39,960 nt of DNA from DTU089 sp964421815 (GTDB lineage Bacteria > Bacillota > Clostridia > Oscillospirales > Acutalibacteraceae): assembly GCA_964421815.1 (NCBI GenBank), contig CAYQYT010000017.1, forward strand, positions 1 through 39,960, in the 5' to 3' direction. The notes beneath the pieces were generated by a model. That model worked only from the letters and a program-made list of their open reading frames with translations. It searched no databases and was not told where the DNA came from. Positions 7,823 to 14,913 of the stretch are shown piece after piece (position 1 is the stretch's first letter; each line of letters opens with the position of its first letter). A program made the position numbers and the translations under genes.

Positions 7823-8067
7823 ATAACCACCACCTGTACAACCATTATTAAAGGCAGTCCTATCATAAATCTTTTGTGCTTTGTTTTATGTCGAATTTTG
7901 AGCATAACAAGAAATTCCGCAAAACTTCCCCCGCATAATGCCAACAAAAAAAGTACTCTTTCGGGAACTCGGTGTCTGGGTCGGTTTTTTGCCGCTTTCT
8001 TGTCATACACGGTAACAATACCCGTAATAACGGATATTATCAAAAAATATATCATATAAATTTCCAT
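7789..8067 (-). CDS. DUF1294 family small membrane protein
   Basis: Ninety-two residues with three hydrophobic segments (about 3-17, 35-50 and 68-86) and the DUF1294 core DKKAAKNRPRHRVPE followed by ALCGGSFAEF and a KIRHKTKH stretch. Function is unknown for the family (B. subtilis YsdA type). I prefer ATG 8067 because AAGGTG is 6 bases upstream of it; GTG 8076 falls inside that ribosome site. Its 3' end overlaps recG, so the two are co-transcribed from the promoter at 8099-8127. Confidence 0.85.
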   Translation of the reverse strand: MEIYMIYFLIISVITGIVTVYDKKAAKNRPRHRVPERVLFLLALCGGSFAEFLVMLKIRHKTKHKRFMIGLPLIMVVQVVVIWLILTQGFNF

Positions 8068-8080
8068 TGATTTCACCTTA

Positions 8081-8092
8081 GAACATTTGTTC
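8081..8092. promoter_or_regulatory. LexA/DinR-type SOS box
   Basis: GAACATTTGTTC is a perfect GAAC-N4-GTTC inverted repeat. Read on the minus strand, GGAACAAATGTTCT matches 12 of 14 positions of the Firmicute LexA consensus CGAACRNRYGTTYC. It covers the predicted transcription start of the DUF1294-recG unit, where bound repressor would block initiation. Confidence 0.6.
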
Positions 8093-8098
8093 CCATAT

Positions 8099-8127
8099 AT
8101 GATAACATAATTTTCTGTAAATTACAA
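8099..8127 (-). promoter_or_regulatory. Promoter of the DUF1294-recG operon
   Basis: On the minus strand TTGTAA (8127-8122), a 17-base spacer and TATCAT (8104-8099), with a TGT just before the -10 acting as an extended -10 element. Predicted start is about 8092, inside the SOS box. Confidence 0.65.
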
Positions 8128-8134
8128 GAAATAA

Positions 8135-8173
8135 ATAAACACGTTTAAAATTCAAAACCTTAAACGTGTTTAT
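8135..8173 (-). terminator. Terminator of the dnaD-dnaC-fucU operon
   Basis: ATAAACACGTTTA (8135-8147) and its exact complement at 8161-8173 form a 13-bp stem, 14 with the closing A-T pair. The minus-strand tail TTATTTCTTG is moderately T-rich. It separates fucU from the recG promoter. Confidence 0.7.
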
Positions 8174-8178
8174 GTGAA

Positions 8179-8604
8179 TTATTCTGTTACAACACCTTTT
8201 TTGAGAATAACATTTGCATAGAGTGCGGATTCACTTGTTGCGATAATCGCATAGGCGGTTTTTGCTCTGTCGTAGAAAGCAAAACGCTCAATCTCACTCA
8301 TTTTTGTTTCGCCGTTGTGTTTGTTCACAATGTCCTGATACTCTGCCCAAATTACCGGTGTGGGGTCGCCCTTTGTTGTCTGCATAAGCATAACGGGACT
8401 TTCAACGTATGTATCAAGTGGCATAAGTTTCAAAATAGCGTCTAGAAGTTCGGGAACATTGTGTCCGTCGCAACGAATGAGCCTTTGTGCATTTGATGCG
8501 GCAGGAAAATTGCCGTCACCGATAACAATTTCGTCGCCATGACCCATTTCGTCAAGTATTTTAAGAAGTTCGGGTGAAATAATATTTGGAATACCTTTTA
8601 ACAT
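8179..8604 (-). CDS. fucU: RbsD/FucU family sugar mutarotase
   Basis: Cytoplasmic mutarotase interconverting alpha and beta anomers, probably of L-fucose. The 141 residues are the normal length. The start LKGIPNIISPELLKIL is followed by the family block MGHGDEIVIGDGNFPA with the conserved His and Asp, then RCDGH, a WAEY segment and a RFAFYDRAKTAYAIIATSE region typical of FucU. CGGAGG precedes ATG 8604. It lies 18 bases after the helicase loader gene and is last in that operon, with no fucose pathway gene beside it. FucU is preferred over RbsD from the conserved N-terminus; substrate is not proven. Confidence 0.88.
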   Translation of the reverse strand: MLKGIPNIISPELLKILDEMGHGDEIVIGDGNFPAASNAQRLIRCDGHNVPELLDAILKLMPLDTYVESPVMLMQTTKGDPTPVIWAEYQDIVNKHNGETKMSEIERFAFYDRAKTAYAIIATSESALYANVILKKGVVTE

Positions 8605-8622
8605 AACAAATCCTCCGTAAAT

Positions 8623-9591
8623 TTATTTATTTTTCTTTTGTCTTATATCGTTTCCGTGGAACTGAATAATTTCAAAAGCATTTAATCTTGAAGCCATTCT
8701 TTCGCCGTATCTTGTTTCTAATGTGTACCTATCAAAATTGGAAATTAAAATCATGGGCTTGCACATTAAAACAGCATCGTCAACTATTTCGTTGATGGCG
8801 GCTGTTGCGAAAGACGTCTCAAACTCGGCTCCCAAATCGTCTATAATTATCAAATCGTTCCTGCTTAATTCTTCATTCAAATCCGTATCGCTTTTACCAA
8901 AATGCTCGTTTTCAAGTTGCCTGATAACCTTTCTGACAGAAGAATAGTAAACATTATGGCCGTTTTCGGTAAGCACATTGAAAATAGCAAGGGCAAGATG
9001 GGTTTTGCCCAATCCCGTTCCTCCGCTGAAAAAGAGAGAGGGACTGTCGGGGCCGAAATTTTCTGCATAGTTTTTAAGCATTGCAAAAACGCCGCCCATA
9101 ATATCCCTGTGGGAAAAGCCCAATTCCGCATCCTTAACCGGACTGTAATTTTCCAAATTAAAAGAAGAAAAAGTTGACCTTGCAAGTATGGGACTGCATG
9201 AAAGACCCTCAACGGAAAGTTTTTGCAAAATTGCAAGGTGACATTCACAGAGTTTGCCGTTTAAAATTCCGCTATCCTTACATTTTTTACAAGTGTAAGG
9301 CACATCAAGATAGTCCTCGGGATAACCGTTTTTAACGAGTAACTCTCTTCTCTTTTCCTGTGCCTCCAAATTTATTTTGGAAATCTCCGCCATATTTACG
9401 GATTTTCCATTTGAACCCACGCTGCGTATCACTTCAAGAGCGGAAAATTTCATTATATTCTCAACATCAACTATTTCCGGGTATTTTGCGGCAAACTGTT
9501 TGTGGCGCATTTGTGCAAGTTCCTCGGCTCGAATACGTCTTTCTTTAAGCTCGGCTTCTGCTTTTGAATAAATAATTTCCGAATATTTCAT
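8623..9591 (-). CDS. dnaI: DnaC/DnaI-type helicase loader ATPase
   Basis: AAA+ ATPase of 322 residues expected to load replicative helicase. A helical N-terminal region (about 1-95) precedes a Cys4 zinc-binding motif (CKKCKDSG...CECH, about 100-118). The ATPase domain has Walker A GGTGLGKTH, Walker B IIIDDLG and the arginine-rich sensor region ETRYGERMASRL. The mix of zinc motif and IstB-like ATPase matches Firmicute DnaI/DnaC. Its ATG directly follows the DnaD-like stop codon (TAAATG), so translation is coupled. Symbol is by family; dnaC is an equally used name. Confidence 0.9.
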   Translation of the reverse strand: MKYSEIIYSKAEAELKERRIRAEELAQMRHKQFAAKYPEIVDVENIMKFSALEVIRSVGSNGKSVNMAEISKINLEAQEKRRELLVKNGYPEDYLDVPYTCKKCKDSGILNGKLCECHLAILQKLSVEGLSCSPILARSTFSSFNLENYSPVKDAELGFSHRDIMGGVFAMLKNYAENFGPDSPSLFFSGGTGLGKTHLALAIFNVLTENGHNVYYSSVRKVIRQLENEHFGKSDTDLNEELSRNDLIIIDDLGAEFETSFATAAINEIVDDAVLMCKPMILISNFDRYTLETRYGERMASRLNAFEIIQFHGNDIRQKKNK

Positions 9592-10572
9592 TTATTCAGC
9601 CTCCCCGTCGGCATATTTTTTTATCCAGTCAAGAACACTGTTTTTCCCGATTTCTTCAGTTTCGTAAGTTTTCTTAACCTCCGTGGGCAAGGACTTTTTC
9701 TTACGTGCTTGAATCTCCTCGGGACTTTTTATTCCCCATTGAACATATTTTTTAAGGAGCTTGTTAGTGTCCGATAAAACTTTTTTGCTCTCTTCCAAGG
9801 CAAAAATTATCAATTCATCGGAACAATCCCATTCAACTGCCCATGTACGTATAAATTTTGCAATTCGGGTTGTAGGTACATCTCCCGGGAATCCCGCCGT
9901 TTCCTTTATTGCGTCAAAGGTTTTTGAAATTTTTTCAAGAGCCAGAAGTTCTTCTTCCACAAGTTCAAGGGAATCAATACCTCTTTTTGCCCAATCCTCT
10001 GCTCTGTTTTTTATGGATGAAGAAGATGTTTTTCCCTCAAATTTTTGGTGCTGTAAAAGGGTGATAATTACTTCCGGGGGAAATCCGTAATAATCGTAAA
10101 TCATTAAAATGAGGGCTTGGGTATCATAGCCGAAAGTGCCAAGGATATTTTGTGCTTCATCATAAATAATTTTGAGTTCAGGCTCTTCACATAATCGTAA
10201 AGCAACTTCTCTTTGAGTAGGTTTTTTTATCGGTAATTTTTTTACTACAGTTTTACTTTTAGATTCTTCCGACGGCTTTTCGGTTACTTTTGCATTTCCC
10301 AGGGCAGATTTATATGCTTTATCGCTGACAATCTCGCTGGTAACGCATATTACCCCGTTGCTTTCCCAAAAATCCAGGCAATCGCAAACCTCTCCCACAC
10401 TGAGCCCCGTGCAAATACCTATTTGCTCGGCATCCGCCGTGCCCTCGGGATTTCTCAGAATAAAAAGCAAAACTTTAAAACTTGCCGCAGGGGCAAGTTT
10501 TAAATGTTTGTCTATTAGTTCTGTGGGAACGGCAACCGCACCGTTTAAATAATCACACTGTATTTTAATCAT
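9592..10572 (-). CDS. dnaD: DnaD/DnaB-like primosome protein
   Basis: Predicted replication-initiation protein of 326 residues. The N-terminal winged-helix part (about 1-85, ADAEQIGICTGLSVGEV) is followed by a charged linker. Then come two DnaD C-terminal type helical blocks: LCEEPELKIIYDEAQNILG with YYGFPPEVIITLLQH, and a second block near residues 205-300 ending LKKYVQWGIKSPEEI. Such tandem blocks are seen in DnaD and DnaB primosomal proteins, which help load the helicase. The start overlaps the upstream propeller gene by one base (TAATG). Assignment as DnaD versus DnaB-type is uncertain. Confidence 0.85.
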   Translation of the reverse strand: MIKIQCDYLNGAVAVPTELIDKHLKLAPAASFKVLLFILRNPEGTADAEQIGICTGLSVGEVCDCLDFWESNGVICVTSEIVSDKAYKSALGNAKVTEKPSEESKSKTVVKKLPIKKPTQREVALRLCEEPELKIIYDEAQNILGTFGYDTQALILMIYDYYGFPPEVIITLLQHQKFEGKTSSSSIKNRAEDWAKRGIDSLELVEEELLALEKISKTFDAIKETAGFPGDVPTTRIAKFIRTWAVEWDCSDELIIFALEESKKVLSDTNKLLKKYVQWGIKSPEEIQARKKKSLPTEVKKTYETEEIGKNSVLDWIKKYADGEAE

Positions 10573-12440
10573 TATTCGGGAAATTTCACAATTACACCTA
10601 CGGCTTTGTCGGAAACGTACTGTGCAATACCTTTCATATCTATATCTTTGGAAAGCGTCTTTCCTGCAACCACATAACCGCCGTCTTTAGCAAGACAGAT
10701 TGCACTTGCACTCTCTGCCTTTGTGCCTCCGAAGGAACGTGCCCAGGAAAGTTCACCGCTTCTGTTAAAGGAAGCGATAACAATATCATTTGCACCTCGG
10801 GTTGTAATTCCCTTCAGGTCGCGGGATGATGAATTGCTTGAACCGGCAGCAATAAACGAACCGTCCTCGGTTTCTACAACACAGGTCAAATCTTCGTTGT
10901 TCTGTCCTCTAAATGTTTTTGCAAAGGCGAGGCTTAAATCTGAATCATATTTGATTATGTATGCGTCATAACCGCCCCTTGCCGCAAGTTCCGATACAAA
11001 GAAACTATCGGTTGAACCGGCATCCGAAGAATTGGATTGACCTACAACCACTATACCGCCGTCCTTGCAAGCAGTGATACCTCTGAAGTTTTCCATTCCG
11101 GTTCCCGCAATGGGTACAACTTTTACATATTCTCCGCCGCTTGTAAATTTAACTATTCCGCCATCGGCATAGCCTTGATTTTTAAATAAATCACCGGAAT
11201 AGAAGTTTCCTACGCAGAAAATATTGCCCTCATTATCTTCAACAACGCCTTCGAAACCATCTTTGTTGCCGCCGACAATATTCTTCCAAACTAAATTTCC
11301 GTCCGAATCGTATTTAACTACACATGCAGCAGAATTGTACTCAGGTTTTCCGAAGCCTGCCGCGTCCTTATCGTTGTTTCCGACGGAACCGGCAACAACA
11401 ACACCGCCGTCCTTTGTCAAACAAGCACTTTCAAACAAATCAACAGTGCTTGTTCCAAAAGTACTAACCCAAAGCTGCTGTCCTTTTTTATCAAACTTGA
11501 ACACGGCACCGTCATAATAGCCTTTACCGTTTTTACCGCCTATATTTCTTCCGTAGCCCACTGCATAAAAGCCGCCGTCATCAAGAGCAACAAGTTTTGT
11601 GATAGCTGTTAAGCCCCTTTTAGAGCCCAAAGCCCCTTGCCATGTAATATCTCCGTTCTTAGAATACTTTGTAAGAACCGTGTAAGGAGTGGCATAACCC
11701 AAATCCTTGAATTTTGTAAAATCCCCATCGGTGGAGTTTGTTACGGTAGAACTCAAATAAGTACCATCCTTAAATGTAATCATACTTGATACATAATCTT
11801 CCGAGGTTCCGCCCAAAGAGGTTTTCCAATCAATATCTGCAACGTCAACAATAGCGGGAGAGGATGTGATTTCAACAATTGTTGTAAATATATTTCCGTC
11901 TTCATCCACCGTGGTGTGTCCCTGACCGTCAGTAACCGCAACACCGGTTGTTCCTACAACAACATTTGAATTCTTTTGGGTGGTGGGAGTTATCGTCTTT
12001 TGAGTTGTAACAACCTCACCGTTCTTATCTGTAACTGCTTCGCCGTTTTTATCGGTAACGGGAACATTTACCGTTACTTCCTTATACACAACGGTAGTTT
12101 TCTTTTCTCCGTTTGCGTCCGTATATTCATAAACCTCTGTTTCGGGAACAACCGTAACCGGCTCTCCGTCGGCATTAGTAACAGGCACACCGTTTTCATC
12201 CGTAACAACAATGGGAGCAAGGGTTGTTTCCTTGTTCTTATCATTTCCGTTTTTAAGGATAACTGCAAGCACTACGGCAACCACAACTATTGCAACAATA
12301 ACAGGTATAAGAATTAACAGTTTCTTGTTAGGCGCTTTTTGGCTACCCTCTTTTTTGGGTGTTTCCTTTTTAGGCACCACGGGCGGTGGTGTCGGAATTT
12401 TTAATTCATTTACTTCGTTATTTTTTTTATTTTCGTCCAT
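10572..12440 (-). CDS. Membrane-anchored seven-bladed beta-propeller protein
   Basis: Type II membrane protein of 622 residues, function unknown. A Pro/Lys-rich cytoplasmic N-terminus (1-40) precedes one transmembrane helix (41-62). A Thr/Val-rich stalk (about 70-195) has repeated VTDxNGExVT units. From about 203 to the end seven repeats share a W-x-x-x-[LF]-G-G start and a DGGxxVxG strand (for example SWARSFGGTKAES and KDGGYVVAGK), as in SBBP-type propellers. ATG 12440 is preferred because GGAGG lies 8 bases upstream; the longer reading from TTG 12455 would start inside that site. The helicase-loading genes follow with a one-base overlap. A sensor or scaffold outside the membrane is a guess. 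Confidence 0.8.
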   Translation of the reverse strand: MDENKKNNEVNELKIPTPPPVVPKKETPKKEGSQKAPNKKLLILIPVIVAIVVVAVVLAVILKNGNDKNKETTLAPIVVTDENGVPVTNADGEPVTVVPETEVYEYTDANGEKKTTVVYKEVTVNVPVTDKNGEAVTDKNGEVVTTQKTITPTTQKNSNVVVGTTGVAVTDGQGHTTVDEDGNIFTTIVEITSSPAIVDVADIDWKTSLGGTSEDYVSSMITFKDGTYLSSTVTNSTDGDFTKFKDLGYATPYTVLTKYSKNGDITWQGALGSKRGLTAITKLVALDDGGFYAVGYGRNIGGKNGKGYYDGAVFKFDKKGQQLWVSTFGTSTVDLFESACLTKDGGVVVAGSVGNNDKDAAGFGKPEYNSAACVVKYDSDGNLVWKNIVGGNKDGFEGVVEDNEGNIFCVGNFYSGDLFKNQGYADGGIVKFTSGGEYVKVVPIAGTGMENFRGITACKDGGIVVVGQSNSSDAGSTDSFFVSELAARGGYDAYIIKYDSDLSLAFAKTFRGQNNEDLTCVVETEDGSFIAAGSSNSSSRDLKGITTRGANDIVIASFNRSGELSWARSFGGTKAESASAICLAKDGGYVVAGKTLSKDIDMKGIAQYVSDKAVGVIVKFPE

Positions 12441-12493
12441 TATAGTAACCTCCAAAGGTTCAAGTCATAATAATTGAGTATAAAATCTCATTG

Positions 12494-12529
12494 TGTGATC
12501 ATTTTATCACAACTGCTTCAATTTTTCAA
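12494..12529 (-). promoter_or_regulatory. Promoter with overlapping operator-like palindrome
   Basis: On the minus strand TTGAAA (12529-12524), 17 bases, TAAAAT (12506-12501). A perfect inverted repeat, TGTGAT (12494-12499) and ATCACA (12506-12511), covers the -10 box and the start site. This is a plausible repressor site for the propeller-dnaD-dnaI-fucU unit. The half-sites are spaced 8 rather than 6, unlike CRP/FNR sites. Confidence 0.6.
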
Positions 12530-12560
12530 CGAAAAAAGCGTTATTTAAAATATTCGTTAC

Positions 12561-12598
12561 ATATTACATAAAAACCCACCCTGTTTATTATGTAATAT
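12561..12598. repeat. 11-bp inverted repeat between divergent promoters
   Basis: ATATTACATAA (12561-12571) and TTATGTAATAT (12588-12598) are exact complements with a 16-base spacer. It lies midway between the leftward promoter at 12501-12529 and the rightward one at 12631-12659. No T tract favours termination, so a shared protein-binding site is possible. Confidence 0.55.
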
Positions 12599-12630
12599 CA
12601 ATAATATTTACTTTTTACTCAAAAAAATCG

Positions 12631-12659
12631 TTGTAAACGCAAAAAATATGTGCTAAAAT
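12631..12659 (+). promoter_or_regulatory. Promoter of the EF-G-like gene
   Basis: TTGTAA (12631-12636), 17 bases, TAAAAT (12654-12659) with an extended -10 TGC. Start is near 12666, leaving a leader of about 90 bases. The leader ends in a small hairpin, GCGGTT (12724-12729) with AACCGC (12733-12738), six bases before the AGGAGG. Confidence 0.7.
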
Positions 12660-12756
12660 ACCAAATATAAGTTGCCATAGTGTTTGTATATATTTTTGGT
12701 AACATTATTTTACATTTTCATCGGCGGTTAAAAACCGCTGTTTAGGAGGAATTCAC

Positions 12757-14799
12757 TTGAAAGCTTATGCCAAAGAAAATATCAGAAACGTGACCATTGC
12801 GGGCCACGGCGCAAGAGGTAAAACAACTCTTGCGGAAGCAATGCTCTACTTGGCAGGTGCTTCGGACAGATTGGGCAGGGTTGCAGACGGTAATACCGTG
12901 CTTGACTTCGATGCCGAAGAGAAAAAAAGAAAAGTATCAATTTCTTCCGCCATGGCATGTATCGAATGGCGGGACAGAAAAGTTAATATAATCGACACTC
13001 CCGGTCTTTTTGACTTTGAGGGTGCAAGAAGCGAGGGTATTCGTGCTGCAGAAACTGCAATAGTCGTTCTTTCTTGCGGACACAATGTTGACGTGGGTGC
13101 AGAGAAAACTTTGCGTATTGCAGGCAGAAAGGGTCTTTCCAAATTTATCGCAGTTTCAAAATGTGACGGCGAAAATCGTGATTTCTATAAAACTCTTAAT
13201 GACTTGCAGGAAAAATACGGCACGGCAATTTGCCCCGTTGTAATTCCCTATATGGTGGACGGTGTTGTTGACTGCTACGTTAACTTCCTTCAGAACAAAG
13301 CATTTAAATATGACGGCATTAAAGCAACCGAGGTTGCTATTCCGCAAGACGCACATATTGACGAAATATACAACGCTTTTATAGAGGCTGTTGCCTCCGC
13401 GGACGAGGAACTTATGATGAAATTCTTCGACGGAGAAGAATTCACACACGATGAAAAGGTTTCAGGCCTGTCCCAGGGCGTTGCAGACGGAACGGTTATT
13501 CCTGTTTATGCTTGTTCCGGCTATACCGGTGAAGCGGTTGACCTTCTTCTTAACGGTATTACTAAACTTGCTCCCTCTCCCAAGGGTGAGGCCGATATTC
13601 CTTGCGATGCAAACGGTCCCCTTGCCGCAATTTGCTTTAAGACGGTTGCCGACCCCTTTGTTGGTAAGATGTCTTTCTTCAAGGTTGTTTCCGGTAAAAT
13701 CACTCCCGCTACAAAGGCATATAACCCTCGTACAGAGGAAGAAGAAAAAATGGGCAAAATTGTCTTTGTAAAAGGTTCAAAGCAGGAGGATGCTTCCGAA
13801 ATTACAGCCGGTGATATCGGTGTTGTAACAAAGTTGGGCGGTTTCAAAACAGGCGACACAATGTGCGATGCCAAAAATCCCGTTGTCCTTGACGGTGTTG
13901 ATTTCCCCGCACCTTGCTATTCAATGGCGGTTAATGTTGTTAAAAAAGGTGAAGAAGATAAGGTTGCTTCCGGTCTTAACAAACTCCAGGAAGAAGACGG
14001 CTCAATGAAATTCTACACCAACAAGGAAACAAAGGAACAAATTGTTTCAGGCCTTGGCGAGCAGCATCTTGAGAGTATCATCTCCAAACTTAAAAATAAA
14101 TACGGTGTTGAGGTTACTCTCACCGCTCCCAGAGTTGCTTACAGAGAGACAATCCGCAAAACCGTTGACAAACAGGGACGTCATAAAAAGCAGTCCGGCG
14201 GTCACGGTCAGTTCGGTGATGTTTGGATTCGTTTTGAACCCTATATGGGCGAAGAGGAATTCGTATTCACTTCCGACGAAGTTGTTGGCGGCGCCGTTCC
14301 CAAGAACTTCTTCCCCGCAGTTGAAAAGGGCTTACGCGAATGTGTTGCCGGCGGACTTATTGCCGGTTACCCCATGGTTGGTATCAAAGCCTGTCTGCAC
14401 GATGGTTCCTACCACCCCGTTGACTCCTCTGAAATGGCATTCAAAATGGCTGCAAGAATCGCTTTCAAAGCGGCAGTTCCCGAAGCTGCTCCCACAATCC
14501 TCGAACCTATAGGAACTCTCAAAGCCTACATTCCCGACAAGGATTTGGGCGATATTATGGGTGACGTTAACAAGCGTCGCGGCAGAGTGCTTGGTATGGG
14601 TCCCGCAGAGGAAACAAATATGCAGGAGCTTGTTGCAGAGGTTCCCATGGCCGAAATGAGCGACTTCGCAATTACCCTTCGTTCCGTAACAGCGGGCAGA
14701 GGCTATTTCTCCCTCGAATTTGCTCGTTACGAGGATGCACCCAATAACATAGCTGAAAAAGTTATTGCCGATGCAAAACTTGCTGATGATGACGAATAA
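12757..14799 (+). CDS. EF-G-like translational GTPase (divergent paralogue)
   Basis: Ribosome-associated GTPase family protein of 680 residues with all five EF-G domains. G1 is GHGARGKT (16-23). G3 is DTPGLFDF (80-87), where Leu84 takes the place of the catalytic His of EF-G/EF-Tu. G4 is SKCD (134-137) instead of NKxD. Domain IV keeps GGHGQFGDV and the HDGSYHPVDSSEMAF region, and domain V ends with the GxYxxE-like RGYFSLEFARYE. It resembles the FusA2/EF-G-like group rather than the housekeeping fusA of the str operon. The start is TTG 12757 with AGGAGG 7 bases upstream; there is no nearby in-frame ATG. It is monocistronic with its own promoter and terminator. Exact role is unknown. Confidence 0.88.
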   Translation: MKAYAKENIRNVTIAGHGARGKTTLAEAMLYLAGASDRLGRVADGNTVLDFDAEEKKRKVSISSAMACIEWRDRKVNIIDTPGLFDFEGARSEGIRAAETAIVVLSCGHNVDVGAEKTLRIAGRKGLSKFIAVSKCDGENRDFYKTLNDLQEKYGTAICPVVIPYMVDGVVDCYVNFLQNKAFKYDGIKATEVAIPQDAHIDEIYNAFIEAVASADEELMMKFFDGEEFTHDEKVSGLSQGVADGTVIPVYACSGYTGEAVDLLLNGITKLAPSPKGEADIPCDANGPLAAICFKTVADPFVGKMSFFKVVSGKITPATKAYNPRTEEEEKMGKIVFVKGSKQEDASEITAGDIGVVTKLGGFKTGDTMCDAKNPVVLDGVDFPAPCYSMAVNVVKKGEEDKVASGLNKLQEEDGSMKFYTNKETKEQIVSGLGEQHLESIISKLKNKYGVEVTLTAPRVAYRETIRKTVDKQGRHKKQSGGHGQFGDVWIRFEPYMGEEEFVFTSDEVVGGAVPKNFFPAVEKGLRECVAGGLIAGYPMVGIKACLHDGSYHPVDSSEMAFKMAARIAFKAAVPEAAPTILEPIGTLKAYIPDKDLGDIMGDVNKRRGRVLGMGPAEETNMQELVAEVPMAEMSDFAITLRSVTAGRGYFSLEFARYEDAPNNIAEKVIADAKLADDDE

Positions 14800-14810
14800 T
14801 ACAAAATAGA

Positions 14811-14857
14811 AACCCGGGGCGATGAGATATTACATCTTTTCGTCCCGAGTTTATTTT
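14811..14857 (+). terminator. Terminator of the EF-G-like gene
   Basis: The arm AACCCGGGGCGATGAGAT (14811-14828) pairs with 14834-14851, with two mismatches and G.U pairs, and is followed by TATTTTC. Confidence 0.7.
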
Positions 14858-14865
14858 CTAACAAG

Positions 14866-14905
14866 AAAATCCTCCTGCTCTTTATTAAAGCAAGAGGATT
14901 TTTGT
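14866..14905. terminator. Bidirectional terminator before the transporter 3' end
   Basis: AAAATCCTCCTGCT (14866-14879) pairs with AGCAAGAGGATTTT (14889-14902) with one mismatch. T-rich tails occur on both strands, so it can close the minus-strand transporter gene as well as back up the previous terminator. Confidence 0.75.
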
Positions 14906-14913
14906 TTTATGTC

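Noticed and set aside
12494..12511. CRP/FNR-type site
   Set aside because: The TGTGA/TCACA halves are 8 bases apart instead of 6. Kept only as an operator-like palindrome.
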